This document shows, piece by piece, positions 20,787 through 32,273 of a DNA stretch of 64,000 bases. Location: positions 5,947,414-6,011,413 of the forward strand of contig NC_134034.1 in NCBI RefSeq assembly GCF_964204645.1, in the 5' to 3' direction. The first letter of the stretch is position 1; each line of letters begins with the position of its first letter. This stretch comes from Tubulanus polymorphus. Taxonomy: Eukaryota; Nemertea; Palaeonemertea; Tubulaniformes; Tubulanidae. The position numbers were made by a program, and so were the translations under genes. The notes under the pieces are model-generated. The model searched no databases. It was not told the DNA's origin and saw only the letters and a list, made by a program, of their open reading frames with translations.

Positions 20787-23750
20787 TTAATACAATCCTA
20801 TTATATGTCTTTTCAAATTCCGCTTGAATATATCGATGTTGGATGCTTGCTGAAGTTCAGTTGGAAGAGAATTCCAGACTCTAATACAATTAATGTTAGG
20901 AGAAAACATCCTGATATTGGTTCTGTAATAAGGTAAACGAAATTGATTAGAGTTACGGGTGTTGTGGGAATGAAGATCAGAAATACGAATTAAACTATTG
21001 GACAATTTGACAGGCAGCAACACATGGACAGATTTATACATCAGTACAGAATTTTGGAACACATTGATGTCTTGAAGTTTGAGTTGATACGACTTTTTGA
21101 ACAGTGGAGTAGTGTGTTCTAGAAAATTTACCCCACTAGCAATGCGAATAGCGCGTTTTTGAAGCAAAATAAGGGGTCGTAACCTAGTTACATAATTAGA
21201 TGCCCAGACGATATTACAGTACTGTAGATACGGAAGGATGAAACCGTTGAATAACTTGATGAGCGCGGATCTAGGAAAAATACGTCGTGCTTTTCTTAAT
21301 ACACCAATATTTCTGCTAACAATAGAGCACAGCTTGTTTATGTGGGAGTTCCATGTTAGGCTGTCGTCAATTATTACACCAAGGAATTTTGTTTCTCTGT
21401 TTCTAGTTATTGAAACATTACCCATTACAAGGTCGATATCATCAAGAATATTGATCTTTTTATGGAAAAGCATATAATTCGTTTTCAACAGATTAGCAGA
21501 TAGCCTATTGGAGTTTAGCCAGTTAAACAGTTTAGTGAGCTCAACATTAGTATTTGATTGCAGTATATTCAGATCGGAATGAGAGTTAATGGCAGTCGTA
21601 TCGTCAGCAAATAGTAAAAAGTTTAAATTACAAGAATAAACGATGTCATTAACAAACAAAATGAATAGCAAGGGCCCTAAGATGGAACCCTGAGGTACCC
21701 CTATAGGAATGGGACTGACATCAGATAAATAGTTCTTGAACGACACTTGCTGTAAGCGGTTAGTGAGGTAGGATTTGAACCATGAATGAGCAACCCCTCG
21801 AATTCCGTAACTATACAACTTGTCTAATAATATAGAATGATCAATAGTGTCAAATGCTTTTTTTAAATCAAGCATGATACTAACAGTAAATTTTCCATTA
21901 TCTAGATTCTCAGTGATGTAATTAGTGAATGCGATTAAAGCATGTGACGTGGAGAGACCTTTTCGAAAACCGAATTGGTTACATGAGAGAATATTGTGTT
22001 TATCAATAAAAGAAGATAACCTGTTGCTAACAGCTTTTTCAAAAAGTTTTGAAAATGCTGGTAAAAGTGAAATGGGGCGGTAATTGGACACATTATTTAT
22101 AACACCGGATTTATAAACAGGGACTACCCTAGCCATTTTGATACCCGATGGGACAATACCAGTAACAAATGAATTGTTAATTACATGCATTAACGGTTTG
22201 CAAATATGCTCGATAGACTGTTTAAAAATAAACATAGGGATTTCATCCCATCCAGATGAAGTTTTGCCTATAAACTGTGAAACAATGTCATGAATTTCTA
22301 TTTCAGTAACCGGAAACATAAAGAAATTATCAGATATGTTAGTTACATGTGTTTCCCTATTGGGTTCTGGTTGCGGTATATCGCTAGCAATAGAGGAGCC
22401 TATAGTACTAAAATAATCATTAAATAGATTAGCAATAGCTTTACAATTATTTATAACAGTACCAGAGGAGTCTAATAAGGCAGATGGTAATTTTGGAGGG
22501 CCCTTCAAGGCTAAGGTATTTTTAATGACGTTCCATGTATCCTTTACCTTGGATTTAGAAAAATCAATGCAAGAAGCGTAATACGAACGCTCTGCGAATC
22601 TGAGTAAGTGTTTAAGCTTATTATTATATATAGTATACTCAGATTTATCGTCAGAGTTACGAGATTTCAAATACTTTTTATAGAGGGAATTCTTACGTTT
22701 AATCGATATAAGAAGCCCTGGAGTTAGCCACTTATGGTTATTTTCCTTATTTCGAGCCGAGGGTTGTTCACACAATTTGAGGGGAAAGAAATGATCGAAT
22801 AATTCTTTGTACAAAGATAAAAACACGGTATATGAAGACTCAGGATTAGGGTCACCAAGCACTGGATCCCAGTCAGTTTTTGAAAGCGCATCACAAAATA
22901 ATAACATAGATTTTTTAGGATAATGGCGCCTGAAAAAAGAGTCTCTAGTGGGTTGACAGGTAGTAATATCAGAAAATACGAAAACAGGCAAATGATCTGA
23001 AATGTCAAAGGTGAGTAAACCCGGTACATGTTTACTCAATGGTATGTCATTTGTGAAAATATTATCTATGACTGACTGAGAGTTTTCAGTTATTCGAGTG
23101 GGTTTATCATTTAGCGGTAGAAATGATAAGGAGCACATAGAATCAAAGAAATGTTGTACTCGGGAGTCTTCGTTATAGTCAAGGAGGTTTATATTGAAGT
23201 CACCCAGTATATAAAATTTACGATTACTAATCAAAGGCCAGGATTCAAGTTTATCAATAAATGATTGGTTAAAAGAGTTGATATCAGGACCCGTCCTGTA
23301 TACAACGCCTACAACTACATTCTTAATTTCAATGAATAAAGATTCATATACATTATTACAAACACATAAATCAGTAAGGATTTTATATTGAATGTTATTC
23401 TTTATATACAAACAGACACCACCACCATTGCTAAATGATCGGCTTTGAAATTCACAGTTATATCCGTCAAGGTGATATAGCGCATTATTGTTGTCATTTA
23501 ACTTAGTCCACGTTTCAGTCACTGCTATAATATCGAATACATGACTTATAGATTTTAAGTTACTTTTTAATTGACTAAAGTTTTTATTAAGACTGCGAGA
23601 GTTAATATGAATTAAACTAAACTTTCGATTAATAGGGAGGAACTTTTCGTTGAAGTCAGCAGAGCAAAAGTACTGACTAGAAGAACAAGAAAATTCGGTA
23701 TCTTCAGAAGTATCAAGTGCTATTTTTTTTAAATTTAATACTGGCTTTTT
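20787..23750 (-). CDS. LINE ORF2: AP-endonuclease + reverse transcriptase
   Basis: Open over about 988 codons with no ATG at its head. The frame opens at 23750 and overlaps the end of ORF1 by 38 bases. Endonuclease landmarks: LIHINSRSLNKN, AVTETWTK (catalytic Glu), GDFNINLL and ISDHLPVF. The reverse transcriptase follows with NYRPISLLPAFSKLFEK, CNQFGFRKGLST, LDLKKAFDTIDH, GVPQGSILGPLLF and the catalytic FADDT, then KFLGVIIDDSLTW. The C-terminal domain ends VWNSLP.. and FK..LK. It copies the element RNA at a nicked target site. The uninterrupted frame means a recent insertion. Translation may start inside the overlap or by reinitiation or frameshift from ORF1. Confidence 0.9.
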   Translation of the reverse strand, partial: KKPVLNLKKIALDTSEDTEFSCSSSQYFCSADFNEKFLPINRKFSLIHINSRSLNKNFSQLKSNLKSISHVFDIIAVTETWTKLNDNNNALYHLDGYNCEFQSRSFSNGGGVCLYIKNNIQYKILTDLCVCNNVYESLFIEIKNVVVGVVYRTGPDINSFNQSFIDKLESWPLISNRKFYILGDFNINLLDYNEDSRVQHFFDSMCSLSFLPLNDKPTRITENSQSVIDNIFTNDIPLSKHVPGLLTFDISDHLPVFVFSDITTCQPTRDSFFRRHYPKKSMLLFCDALSKTDWDPVLGDPNPESSYTVFLSLYKELFDHFFPLKLCEQPSARNKENNHKWLTPGLLISIKRKNSLYKKYLKSRNSDDKSEYTIYNNKLKHLLRFAERSYYASCIDFSKSKVKDTWNVIKNTLALKGPPKLPSALLDSSGTVINNCKAIANLFNDYFSTIGSSIASDIPQPEPNRETHVTNISDNFFMFPVTEIEIHDIVSQFIGKTSSGWDEIPMFIFKQSIEHICKPLMHVINNSFVTGIVPSGIKMARVVPVYKSGVINNVSNYRPISLLPAFSKLFEKAVSNRLSSFIDKHNILSCNQFGFRKGLSTSHALIAFTNYITENLDNGKFTVSIMLDLKKAFDTIDHSILLDKLYSYGIRGVAHSWFKSYLTNRLQQVSFKNYLSDVSPIPIGVPQGSILGPLLFILFVNDIVYSCNLNFLLFADDTTAINSHSDLNILQSNTNVELTKLFNWLNSNRLSANLLKTNYMLFHKKINILDDIDLVMGNVSITRNRETKFLGVIIDDSLTWNSHINKLCSIVSRNIGVLRKARRIFPRSALIKLFNGFILPYLQYCNIVWASNYVTRLRPLILLQKRAIRIASGVNFLEHTTPLFKKSYQLKLQDINVFQNSVLMYKSVHVLLPVKLSNSLIRISDLHSHNTRNSNQFRLPYYRTNIRMFSPNINCIRVWNSLPTELQQASNIDIFKRNLKRHIIGLY

Positions 23751-24180
23751 TTACAGACTGGCTTACGCTGGGCGAGGGCGTAGACCTGTCACTACGATTT
23801 CGTTTTTTGCCTGATTTCGCAGGAGTCACAAACGTGTCACCATCATCCTCTCTGGTGATTGATGATAAAAAGTTATCAAGAAGGGCGTTTTTTCCGCTAC
23901 GACAAATATGGATACCCGAACTATCCGACATCGCGTAATACTGCTCGAGTACGGTGCCCTGTGGCTTGAAGACGCGGTTATTATCAATGAATGGTATTTC
24001 TTGTTGTTCGCATAGTCGCATAGTGTACGAATTTACAGAGTTAATTACTTCGTTAATTTCATTTGATTTACTGCTATTTCCTCTCTTTGGGAGTATCGAC
24101 GACACATGAATTTTAGCGTTTCGGAAGCGTTCCATTGTTTTAGCGATCGAGGTTGAGGTATTGACCTTCACCGATTGTTA
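23713..24180 (-). CDS. LINE ORF1, C-terminal part (SGNH esterase-like)
   Basis: Open frame ending in TGA at 23713-23715. The core (residues about 15-105) has ILPKR, an NEINEVINSVNSY helix and IHICRSGKNALLDNF, resembling the end of the SGNH esterase domain found in CR1-type ORF1 proteins, where the catalytic Asp-x-x-His lies near such a C-terminus. Here that site reads SSGIHICRSG, so the Asp appears to be replaced by Ser. The tail is basic and serine-rich. The upstream frame has two adjacent stops at about 24181, so no start is visible. Confidence 0.6.
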
Positions 24181-24181
24181 T

Positions 24182-24649
24182 TATTGACAAAGATGTAGAA
24201 TGGCTCCCTTTGATTATGTAATGAGCTCTATTTGAACGTCGAAATGTTATATTGCGTTGAATATCATTAGAAGACGTAATGTAATAGTGAATGATGTATG
24301 ATTGTATCAGAAGTGACAGGCATAAATAGAAATGATAAGTAAATCGGATTATTCGGTCAAAATGGCGGATGTATACACGATTTGGAAGTCTGATATAAAA
24401 GCAAGACCCTGACATGGGGATGATGGTAGAATGACGAAGCTATCTACGATCTGTGTAGGGCCGGCGTGAATTTCATCGGCGGCTACAAGCGATCAATATG
24501 AAGATGTGTTAACATATAATTTCAATATTCAAATGTTTTAGAAAATATGTTCGACATAAGGGGTATGCAGGTTTCACGAGGTTAGCAATTTATAATAGCA
24601 TAGCTGTCATATACGGCTCCGCGTCCTCTGATGGCATGTGTATTAGGTG
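24182..24649. other. no gene recognised
   Basis: Unique AT-rich sequence upstream of the LINE. An open minus-strand stretch at 24140-24415 overlaps ORF1 in another frame and shows no domain. Confidence 0.45.
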
Positions 24650-25090
24650 ACTATTCAATTCAATTCTTTATTGATCCTTATTACATATACAATTCCGGGA
24701 TAAAATTCAAAAATTCAAAATTCAATAAAGTTGCAAATTTCAAAATAAGAAAAATACAACTTACAATTCATACAGAATAACATAAACAAAATATTTTAAA
24801 TGACAATGTCTACTTCAACCAACTCAAGAGGAAAAGCGAGGAGAGGCGAAACCGAGCAGGGACCCCGGGCCGGCTAGTCGAAATACCAGTCGTTGTTACC
24901 GGTTCCCTACAACCTGGTTGTTTGTGGAACGACGGCTATATACTAGTCTACAGGCCGGTGGGCTAGGCCACACACGATATGCTCCAAAGTAATGATGAAG
25001 CAGACATCAGAAGAGCTCTTTCCTCAACCACGGAGGCAATGAAGTTGCAGACCAGCTTAGAGGCAGAAGTGAATGAAGTCGGTCGCAAGT
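24650..25090 (-). repeat. LINE 3' end or SINE-like remnant
   Basis: The minus strand ends GGATCAATAAAGAATTGAAT followed by AATTGAATTG, a terminus typical of LINE or LINE-mobilised SINE copies. A GC-rich body lies at 24830-25000. No tRNA promoter was recognised. Confidence 0.35.
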
Positions 25091-25594
25091 TATCAATTAT
25101 TGACAATTTTCAATAAAAAAAAATTAAATGGAACCACTTCTACAGTCGAAGACCTGTATCATCTGCACAATCGCCAAATCTCATAATTCCCCACATTTCT
25201 TAAAACTTCGATTTCAAATTTGCAATTCCACATTAGCTTGTCCCAAAAATTCTATGTTTTTTCGCAGGTTTCAAATAATTTATTGAAATTAAATTTCTTG
25301 TTTTTCCTTTTATCAAAACGATCCTATCAGGTTAAACCTTCCCAACGTTATGGGAAAATATGTTGCGTACATAATAATTGAGATGTAAGTACGTGTAAAT
25401 AAATTTTGTTACGTTCAATTGAACTATTTATTCCTCGATATTGTGTACTTATCATGATAAAGCTTTAAGCTACCCTTGAAACACACTCGCTTTTTACTTT
25501 CTCAGTCCATTCAGGGGAGATGATCATCAAATGGCTTACTAAGGTGTTTTCTCAACTGAACAATTTACCATATCCTAAATTCTGACCCTAATTG

Positions 25595-25597
<3 letters not shown>
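25091..25597. other. no gene recognised
   Basis: AT-rich unique DNA with no supported feature. Confidence 0.5.

Positions 25598-25674
<77 letters not shown>
25598..25674. repeat. (TA)n microsatellite
   Basis: About 38 uninterrupted TA dinucleotides. Confidence 0.95.
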
Positions 25675-25678
<4 letters not shown>

Positions 25679-26848
25679 ACATGCATAAATACATAAACCT
25701 ATATCCAATATACCGGTACATGCCTATACCGATAACATTTGCCGGTCCCGGGGCAACCTCTATTGTATGATTACGCACACTCACCGGCGTGCTAACCAGT
25801 GGATCGCTCAGTGATGAATAGAATAAACCGGGCTCTTTATGTAGATTTTGGATTGCTCTGGTAGTCTCTAAAGCTCTCTGAAATCCAGTGGTACCTACAA
25901 AACCATCCCCCCTCCCAAGCTCGGATACTACGCCCTCAAATCAAATTTCCGACGTTCGAATCGTGCGGGAACTGTTTTCCGGGTGGAACGACATAAAATG
26001 CGACGAAATTAGAGGAATTATGTACTCTTTGGCTACTCTGATTGACAGATGCACACTTAAATCTCCTGGTTTCGAACCTACCCGATGATGAACCATGCAT
26101 TGGCGGTCTGTTATGGTGAGCCTGACCACGAAATGTTCGAATCCAACGTAATGAAATCTCATTTGACTCGAAGTTTCTTATCTTTTCTTCTACAAGACCA
26201 TGGCCAAAAATTAAAAACTCATAGATACGAACTTTCATACGTCGAGAGTCATATTTGAAAGAAAAAATATCAGGTTATAGCAAAATTTAATTGTTCGCAG
26301 TATATACAAAAGGAAAACGATGGAAAAAGAAATCTCTCCAATTTCCAAATCAACCCAATATACACATATAGACCCACTAGACAATATGTAAACTTTCTGC
26401 CTTTTAAAACCTTTCACTAATACAAGTACGAACGATTTAACCAATTAACATTTTGGAGAGCTCAGAATAAAAGCCTAGAAATAGTCACCAAGATTTTGTC
26501 TAATTATATGACATTAATTCGCAATTAAAAGAATTACGTATTGGTCATTTTGGGTGTACCGTGGAGACGGGGAGCGCACACGCTGAACGCCTAAAACTTA
26601 AATACCTATTTACCATTTTCCAGCGATCTTTTCACAGAAATAGTAACTTCTTTCAAGTTCGACAACTAATCGTTAGTTCACGCCCTATCGCCGTTGTGTA
26701 GAATAATTCAATCTGAAAGGACTTTTAAGAATTATCTAAAATGACGTACAGGTTCCCCAAAAGCCAGCGGCTAAGATACTTGACACTTGCCCGGTTTTTG
26801 ATGTAATATAATATGTAATGTAATACCCTTTCGTCGCGCGGAGTGACC
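25675..26848. other. no gene recognised
   Basis: Open stretches at 25936-26238 overlap each other on both strands without motifs. They look like chance ORFs. Confidence 0.5.
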
Positions 26849-26950
26849 ACGCTCGATGGCGCAGTGGTTAAAGTGTTCCACTCAAGTAGGTAGGTTAGGA
26901 GTTCTAGTCCACGTAATGCGGCGGGTTGATAGTTCGATTCCTCAAATCAC
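26849..26950 (+). repeat. tRNA-derived SINE-like segment
   Basis: Box A-like TGGCGCAGTGGTTA at about 26856 and box B-like AGTTCGATTCC at about 26931, followed directly by a T-run that could stop RNA polymerase III. The 70-base spacing and unpaired ends argue against a functional tRNA. Confidence 0.4.
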
Positions 26951-26954
26951 TTTT

Positions 26955-28650
26955 TTTTATCGCGTGAAAGCAAGCGGATGTGATAAAATGTATGGGCTAC
27001 TGTAAAAAGGATGGACCCGAGAAAAGTCATTGCAGATACCAGTCGATATATTACAGTGTGACATTTATTACCAGAATCGAATAATGTACAAGTTAAGGCC
27101 ACGCAAAAAACACCCTCTTGGTAATGAGAATGACTGATTTTTCTTGTTGACAATTTCTTAGATAAGAATTTATAATCGGCAAGTTATGTAATGATTGACT
27201 CGGTATCGCAGGTCGATTTCTGGTTGGATCTTACCCGTGATAAAGGTCGATTCAGTTTAAATGGCGGATCTACGTAGCTATATGGGGACATGGGCACTTG
27301 AGAGTTTTGCGGGTGCCGTGTATCTTCAAATACAATCAGTCTTCTGCCAGTTATCGGTCCACCACTGTCGGGACCTCTGCAATTTTGGCGGATAATCGAG
27401 GATGGTGGATAGTGAATTTCTAAAATTGTCCATTCTCCTTAAGACACCCGAAATTAAATCAAAACATATTTTAATATTGCACTGTAAAATATGCCGCAAA
27501 ATTACGGAGAAAACGGACAGTTGGAGTTATCCCGTCGTATTTCCGATTTTTCACGAATCTCAGGTCAATACAAACCCTGGCTGCCATGTCGAACTTTCTA
27601 CGTCATTCAACAATGCGCATGTCCCTAGCATGTCAATCCGTCACGCGAGGCTGCGCATTGACTTGAGTAAGGTCCGTGGCAGTTAAATCAAATTATTTCC
27701 TTCTTTCGTATAGAAAATAATGAAAATGTGAACATCGCATATCTTAAAGCATTTACTTCTCGTAAAATTGATATAAAACTTGGTAAAGTCGAGTGAGCTG
27801 AAGGCACATCCATTTTTTTTCTAAGGAATTACACGTGATGCCCGTTTTTGGTAGAAGAAAATGATGACGCGCCCACCAGACTGCCGTTTTTAACGACTCA
27901 GCGAAGTCGTCTTACCAACCTATACTGTGAGGTTCTAATAGTGTCCGGCGTTTATCGAGCTTTAAGATAATACATATGGATATATTCTTTAAATTTGGCT
28001 TGTACTTCCCTGGAAAGGAGAAAACAGCTTGGAATTGCAGCAATTTGCTTCTTTGAAGGAATTATGAACATTGTTTTGTTACTCGTCGTTGTTAAGATTT
28101 TCGGTCGGGACTCCAAACCTATTGCATTTGAACGTTTCCTGGTGGCAGGTAACATCTACAAGGTGGTGCTCCGGTAGAGTTCGTGAGAGAATATGAAAGT
28201 TTAATAAACTTTTGAGTGGACATTTATTGTCAGTGAAGTTATCAAATGATATTGACAGTGAATTCAAACTGCCAGAATGGCCCTGATATGGTCTAAGGAG
28301 TTTGATAATCTGTTTATCAAGAAGGTATTTGGTGGACACTTGCATGCCTTCGGCATCATGTAACCGCGCGGCGTACGTGGCCGCAGCATCTTGACAAAAA
28401 ACATGACCAAATTAATGGAAAAAAAAAGTTCTATCCGCATTGAATGACTCGACTCATGTAAATTAAACTTGTCTGTACCTACTCGGTAATTGATTTTTAC
28501 TCCAATGTTTTCTTCATTGTAAAATTTTAGAGTTCAATAAAGTTCTACTGTTTTGTATACCGTAATATACTGATTGTATCTTTGATTAGACGAGCTCACT
28601 GAAATGCGCCGCCGCGCGGTAGAACTTTAAATTGAAGTGCCCTGGAAGTT
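26955..28650. other. no gene recognised
   Basis: No ORF with domain signatures. The opposed ORFs at 27952-28177 are shadows of one another. Confidence 0.5.
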
Positions 28651-28656
28651 CTGTAT

Positions 28657-28821
28657 AAAACCCTTCATTGCTTGCCCAAAATGTAGTGGGCGGACAGGTT
28701 GCCACTAAGCAGCCACCAGTCTATATGCTAGCCAATCAGGGATGCGTAGCGAATTTGCCGGTGAGAATCAACGCATGTTATTGGCTGGTGAAGAAATCTT
28801 GGGCAAGCAATGAAGGGTTTG
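28657..28821. mobile_element. short inverted-repeat element (MITE-like)
   Basis: The ends AACCCTTCATTGCTTGCCCA and TGGGCAAGCAATGAAGGGTT are perfect inverted copies around about 120 bases. The inside includes GGACAGGTTGCCACTAAGCA and CCACCAGTCTATATG. A similar inside segment occurs inverted at about 19455-19505. No target duplication was established. Confidence 0.6.
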
Positions 28822-29309
28822 CGGCCAGGGTTTGTATTGACGTAAGATTCGACGGGAGGCAATAAACCCTGGTAAGCGAGGATGTTGAAATTCGGCCGCT
28901 TGAAAGTCTAAAAGACAGTATGTCGGGAAGTAGATTTAGATTTCAGAGCGGGAAGGCAGGCATAGCCTACACCTTTCTGCTGTCGAGTCCCTACCCGGAC
29001 TGCGTCACTAAGGGATACCGTCTGTTGGTTTACTAACTACCGCATTTATGGGAACAAAAACCTTTGTATGTATACATCGAATCTGACCCGTAAAAGGTGA
29101 TTTATTTATTGGAAACTTTCCAAAATATGTTAGAATCCGAAAGTCCAATCTCCGCCATCTTAAAGTTTATTTTTTAGAAAATACCGGCTAGGAACATCAT
29201 CCATCGGTATCTCGGCAAGTTAACGTCGCCATTTTTACGGCAGTTGCCATTTCTTATCCGAAGAAGAACATCAGAAAAAGAACGGGATGTGCACGGGTAA
29301 GCGTGGTCA

Positions 29310-30440
29310 TGACGTACCGGTACTTTAGCAGAAAACTAACACAAAATGACTTCATATTTGCTAATCGCCCGTTAAACAACGTATTTACCAGTAAAATATA
29401 TCGACTTTACCCGTCAAACACGTCGATTTTACCCGTCAATATCCGTAAGAAACATCTCGTTTTTACCCGTCAAACACAGTATTTACCCGTCAAAAACATC
29501 TCGTTTCTACCCGTCAAATAACGCATCAAATCACGTATTTGGACGAATATTAGGACCTCATATATCAATATCATTTAATTGCTCCCATTTTTTAGACTTT
29601 GGTTGATGAGAGCGTGTCATGATTCTTACTTTTTAGCCCTTTTGAGACTTTAGTGCTGGGTTTAATTCTCATCCAGCGTCCGGTCGTCCATAGACGCCGG
29701 AATCCAGTTATTTTTGGAAGTTTTGAAGACGCTTCAGTAGATTGTCTTCATATTTGGTTTATACGATACTTGGTGTCCCTTGACCCCTAGTTCAATAGTG
29801 AACTTGGGGATCCTTAATGTTGCAAACCAATATCCTCTAATCGTCCATCACCTCGCTTTGGAGGCCGTCCGTAAAAGTGCGCCGTTTCAGCTTAAAAGTG
29901 GGACTGGTTGCCTGTCAAACTCTGCATTCGCCGTCAGCGGCATCTTCGTTACAGTCACTATGAAACAATTTCAGCTGGATCCAAATATTCGTCAAAATAC
30001 GTGATTTGATGCGCAATTTGACGGGTAAAAACGATGTATTTGATGATGGGTAAAAACGATGTTTTGACGGTTAAATACGCTGTGTTTGACGGGCGATTGG
30101 CAAATATGAAGTTTTAATTTTGACAGTATATCTACGATAGCGATTTTACGCGTCAAATGAACATTCAGTTTTGACCGAATATCTACGATAGCGATTTTGA
30201 CGCCTCAAATGATAATGACATTTAACAGTCTACGATAGCGATTTGGTTTTGTCAGAATATGTGAGATCATATTTGACACATCAAATACGATATTTTGACG
30301 AGCATTTTACGTAGGTTAAGTTGACGAGCAAATTCGATGTTTAGTTTCGACGGGTAAAAATGGAAGTTTGACGGGTAAAAAATTTAAGTTTGACGAGTAA
30401 AATATGAAAGTTTGACGAGTTCATTTAATAGACAGAATAT
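29310..30440. mobile_element. foldback element built of TTTGACGGGTAAAA repeats
   Basis: The left arm (29325-29545) is a chain of TTTACCCGTCAAA units. The right arm (30000-30125) is its inverted copy, matching through ACTTCATATTTGC.AATCGCCCGT and ATCAAATCACGTATTT. A further 300 bases to the right hold more degenerate units (GATTTTACGCGTCAAATG, TTTGACGAGTAAAAT) and three copies of ATCTACGATAGCGATTT or CTACGATAGCGATTT. The centre of about 440 bases has no gene. It is related by motif to the element at 19.05 kb. Confidence 0.65.
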
Positions 30441-32270
30441 CGATGCCATACATATGGGGCATGAATAACGTAGGATAGATATCTTGATGTGACAGTATCA
30501 GTGTAGTATTAACCAATAGTTGCCGATAAGTAAATTTGTAATTCGTTACTTCAATGTGTGCCCTACGCAGGATTGGTTATATTATTCGTAAACGAATTCA
30601 GATGTTTAATCCATGGCGACATGATCTCCTACCGAAATTTTCAGAAAATCAAGTGATCGTCCAGAGTTTGCAGAGAAGAGTAAACCACCGATATCGGTTA
30701 CTTGAGTTTGGTAGTGCTATAGCCGCTGTAAATATCTCAGGATGAAATCGTTCATGGCCAGGTCATACTAAAATTATTCTGAATTCACTATGGACATGAA
30801 ACTAAATGATTGTATCAGTAATTAGTCCAGTGAATCAGTGCAATTTTTATAGATGTGATCATGCATCTCCGGGTTATAAAAGGCAATTAGCGATTATGTT
30901 TAATCAACGACCAATTATCAAAAAAGCTCCCTCAATTGTATATCTCTCCTCCCAGTGCGGGTTGGAGAGAATCGTAAATGTAAACATTATCTCCGATTGG
31001 GATCGTGATCTAGTTGACGATTGCAATATTCAATTCTCGATGGGTTCTGAGATTAATGTGCTGATTAGGAATTAGCCTCGTTGGGAAGTTATAAAATGTC
31101 ATCATTCGTCGTTGCATTTTCCATTGGACGAGCAGTGTTGTTTTTTGATCAGTCAAAAAATCGCAATTTTACGAAAAGGTACGTTTTTACTATATATCCC
31201 TTTAAAGGCGTTTCGTTGATTCATTAAATCTGTCCCTTGATTGTAAACTCAGGAGTTTTCAATTTTGGCCTAATTACGGCGTAAACCCTAGAGGAATATT
31301 AAGTTCGCTTTTGTTCGTTTGTCCGAAACGGAATCGAACAATTAAGAGTTTTTCAAAAAGTTTTTATTTGAAATGCTTCTGTAGAGCACGACAGGACAAA
31401 TAGTAACGCAATAAAACAATATCTAATTTCGGCCTAAATAAAACAATATTTTTGACTTCATTTTTTACTTCACTGGTTCCATCCTAAAAAATTTCTTTTT
31501 ATTCATGAACTACTGCAATACAAATTCCTATCTGAATCCAAAAATATGGATCAGACGTTTTGTAAAGGTCTCGTTTCTAATACAACGAGTCATCCTCATT
31601 TGCTAGGCTTTTTTCATATACCTTATGTGTTGTCGAGGGGTTGTTTTGTAACGAGGGTGTCGGGCTCAGATGTTTTTATTTGCCAGTGGCGTCGAATAGC
31701 GAACTTTCAGGTTGTCGAGAATTTCCAATTCCAATTCACGGTAGGCAAATAGTGGAAAGCGGACCTTGTTAAATTGGTTAGCAGAGTTGATGAATAAGTA
31801 CGGCTATATTTATTGTGTGTTCAGTATCTTAATGTCAAATGGAATATTGGTAGTATAATTGCAGCCGTTAATATCCTGAATATAATGTTTACTCAATTGT
31901 GATAATTTATATAACGAAAAAGCTTGATTTGATTTTTGGTAAGAAGATTTATAGCATGTCAGTATTTCTGGCGCATTAATCATTTCATTTCGGACCAGTG
32001 GTAAGATGTTTTCAGAACTTCTCCGTTGAAAAAAATCAGGCAGTTATTTCAAATAATCAAAATATAATTTTTAGATTTGCGAATAATTATCATGAAAGGA
32101 ATTATGTAATTTCGTGTTTTATCAGGGAGATTTTTGATTTAGGTTTTCAAAGTTGTTTTTGAATGTTTTATCATAATATTTGGAATCAAATATAAATGCA
32201 TCTTTCAGATCAATGACTACATTTAACGCATCTGGATATTTGCAACTAAAATGAACCTTATGTTTTTTTT
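30441..32270. other. no gene recognised (upstream of the CAP gene)
   Basis: No motif-bearing ORF. A promoter for the CAP gene should lie here but no core element can be assigned with confidence. Confidence 0.45.
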
Positions 32271-32273
32271 CAG

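Larger units (their letters stand above)
20553..24180 (-). mobile_element. CR1-like non-LTR retrotransposon, nearly intact ORF2
   Basis: The minus-strand element comprises the 3' part of ORF1 (24180-23713), a complete-looking ORF2 (to 20787), a 3' UTR of about 210 bases, and a short (TA)n tail at 20553-20574. The ORF1 frame closes upstream at about 24181, so the 5' end is truncated or mutated. The esterase-like ORF1 plus EN-RT ORF2 combination fits the CR1/L2 group. Confidence 0.8.

Noticed and set aside
25575-25784. ORF rich in Tyr-Ile repeats
   Set aside because: Translation of a (TA)n microsatellite. The same applies to both ORFs over 62437-62670.
29310-30440. CRISPR-like array of TTTGACGGGTAAAA units
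   Set aside because: Units are degenerate, spacers are irregular and the two halves are inverted to one another. The context is eukaryotic.
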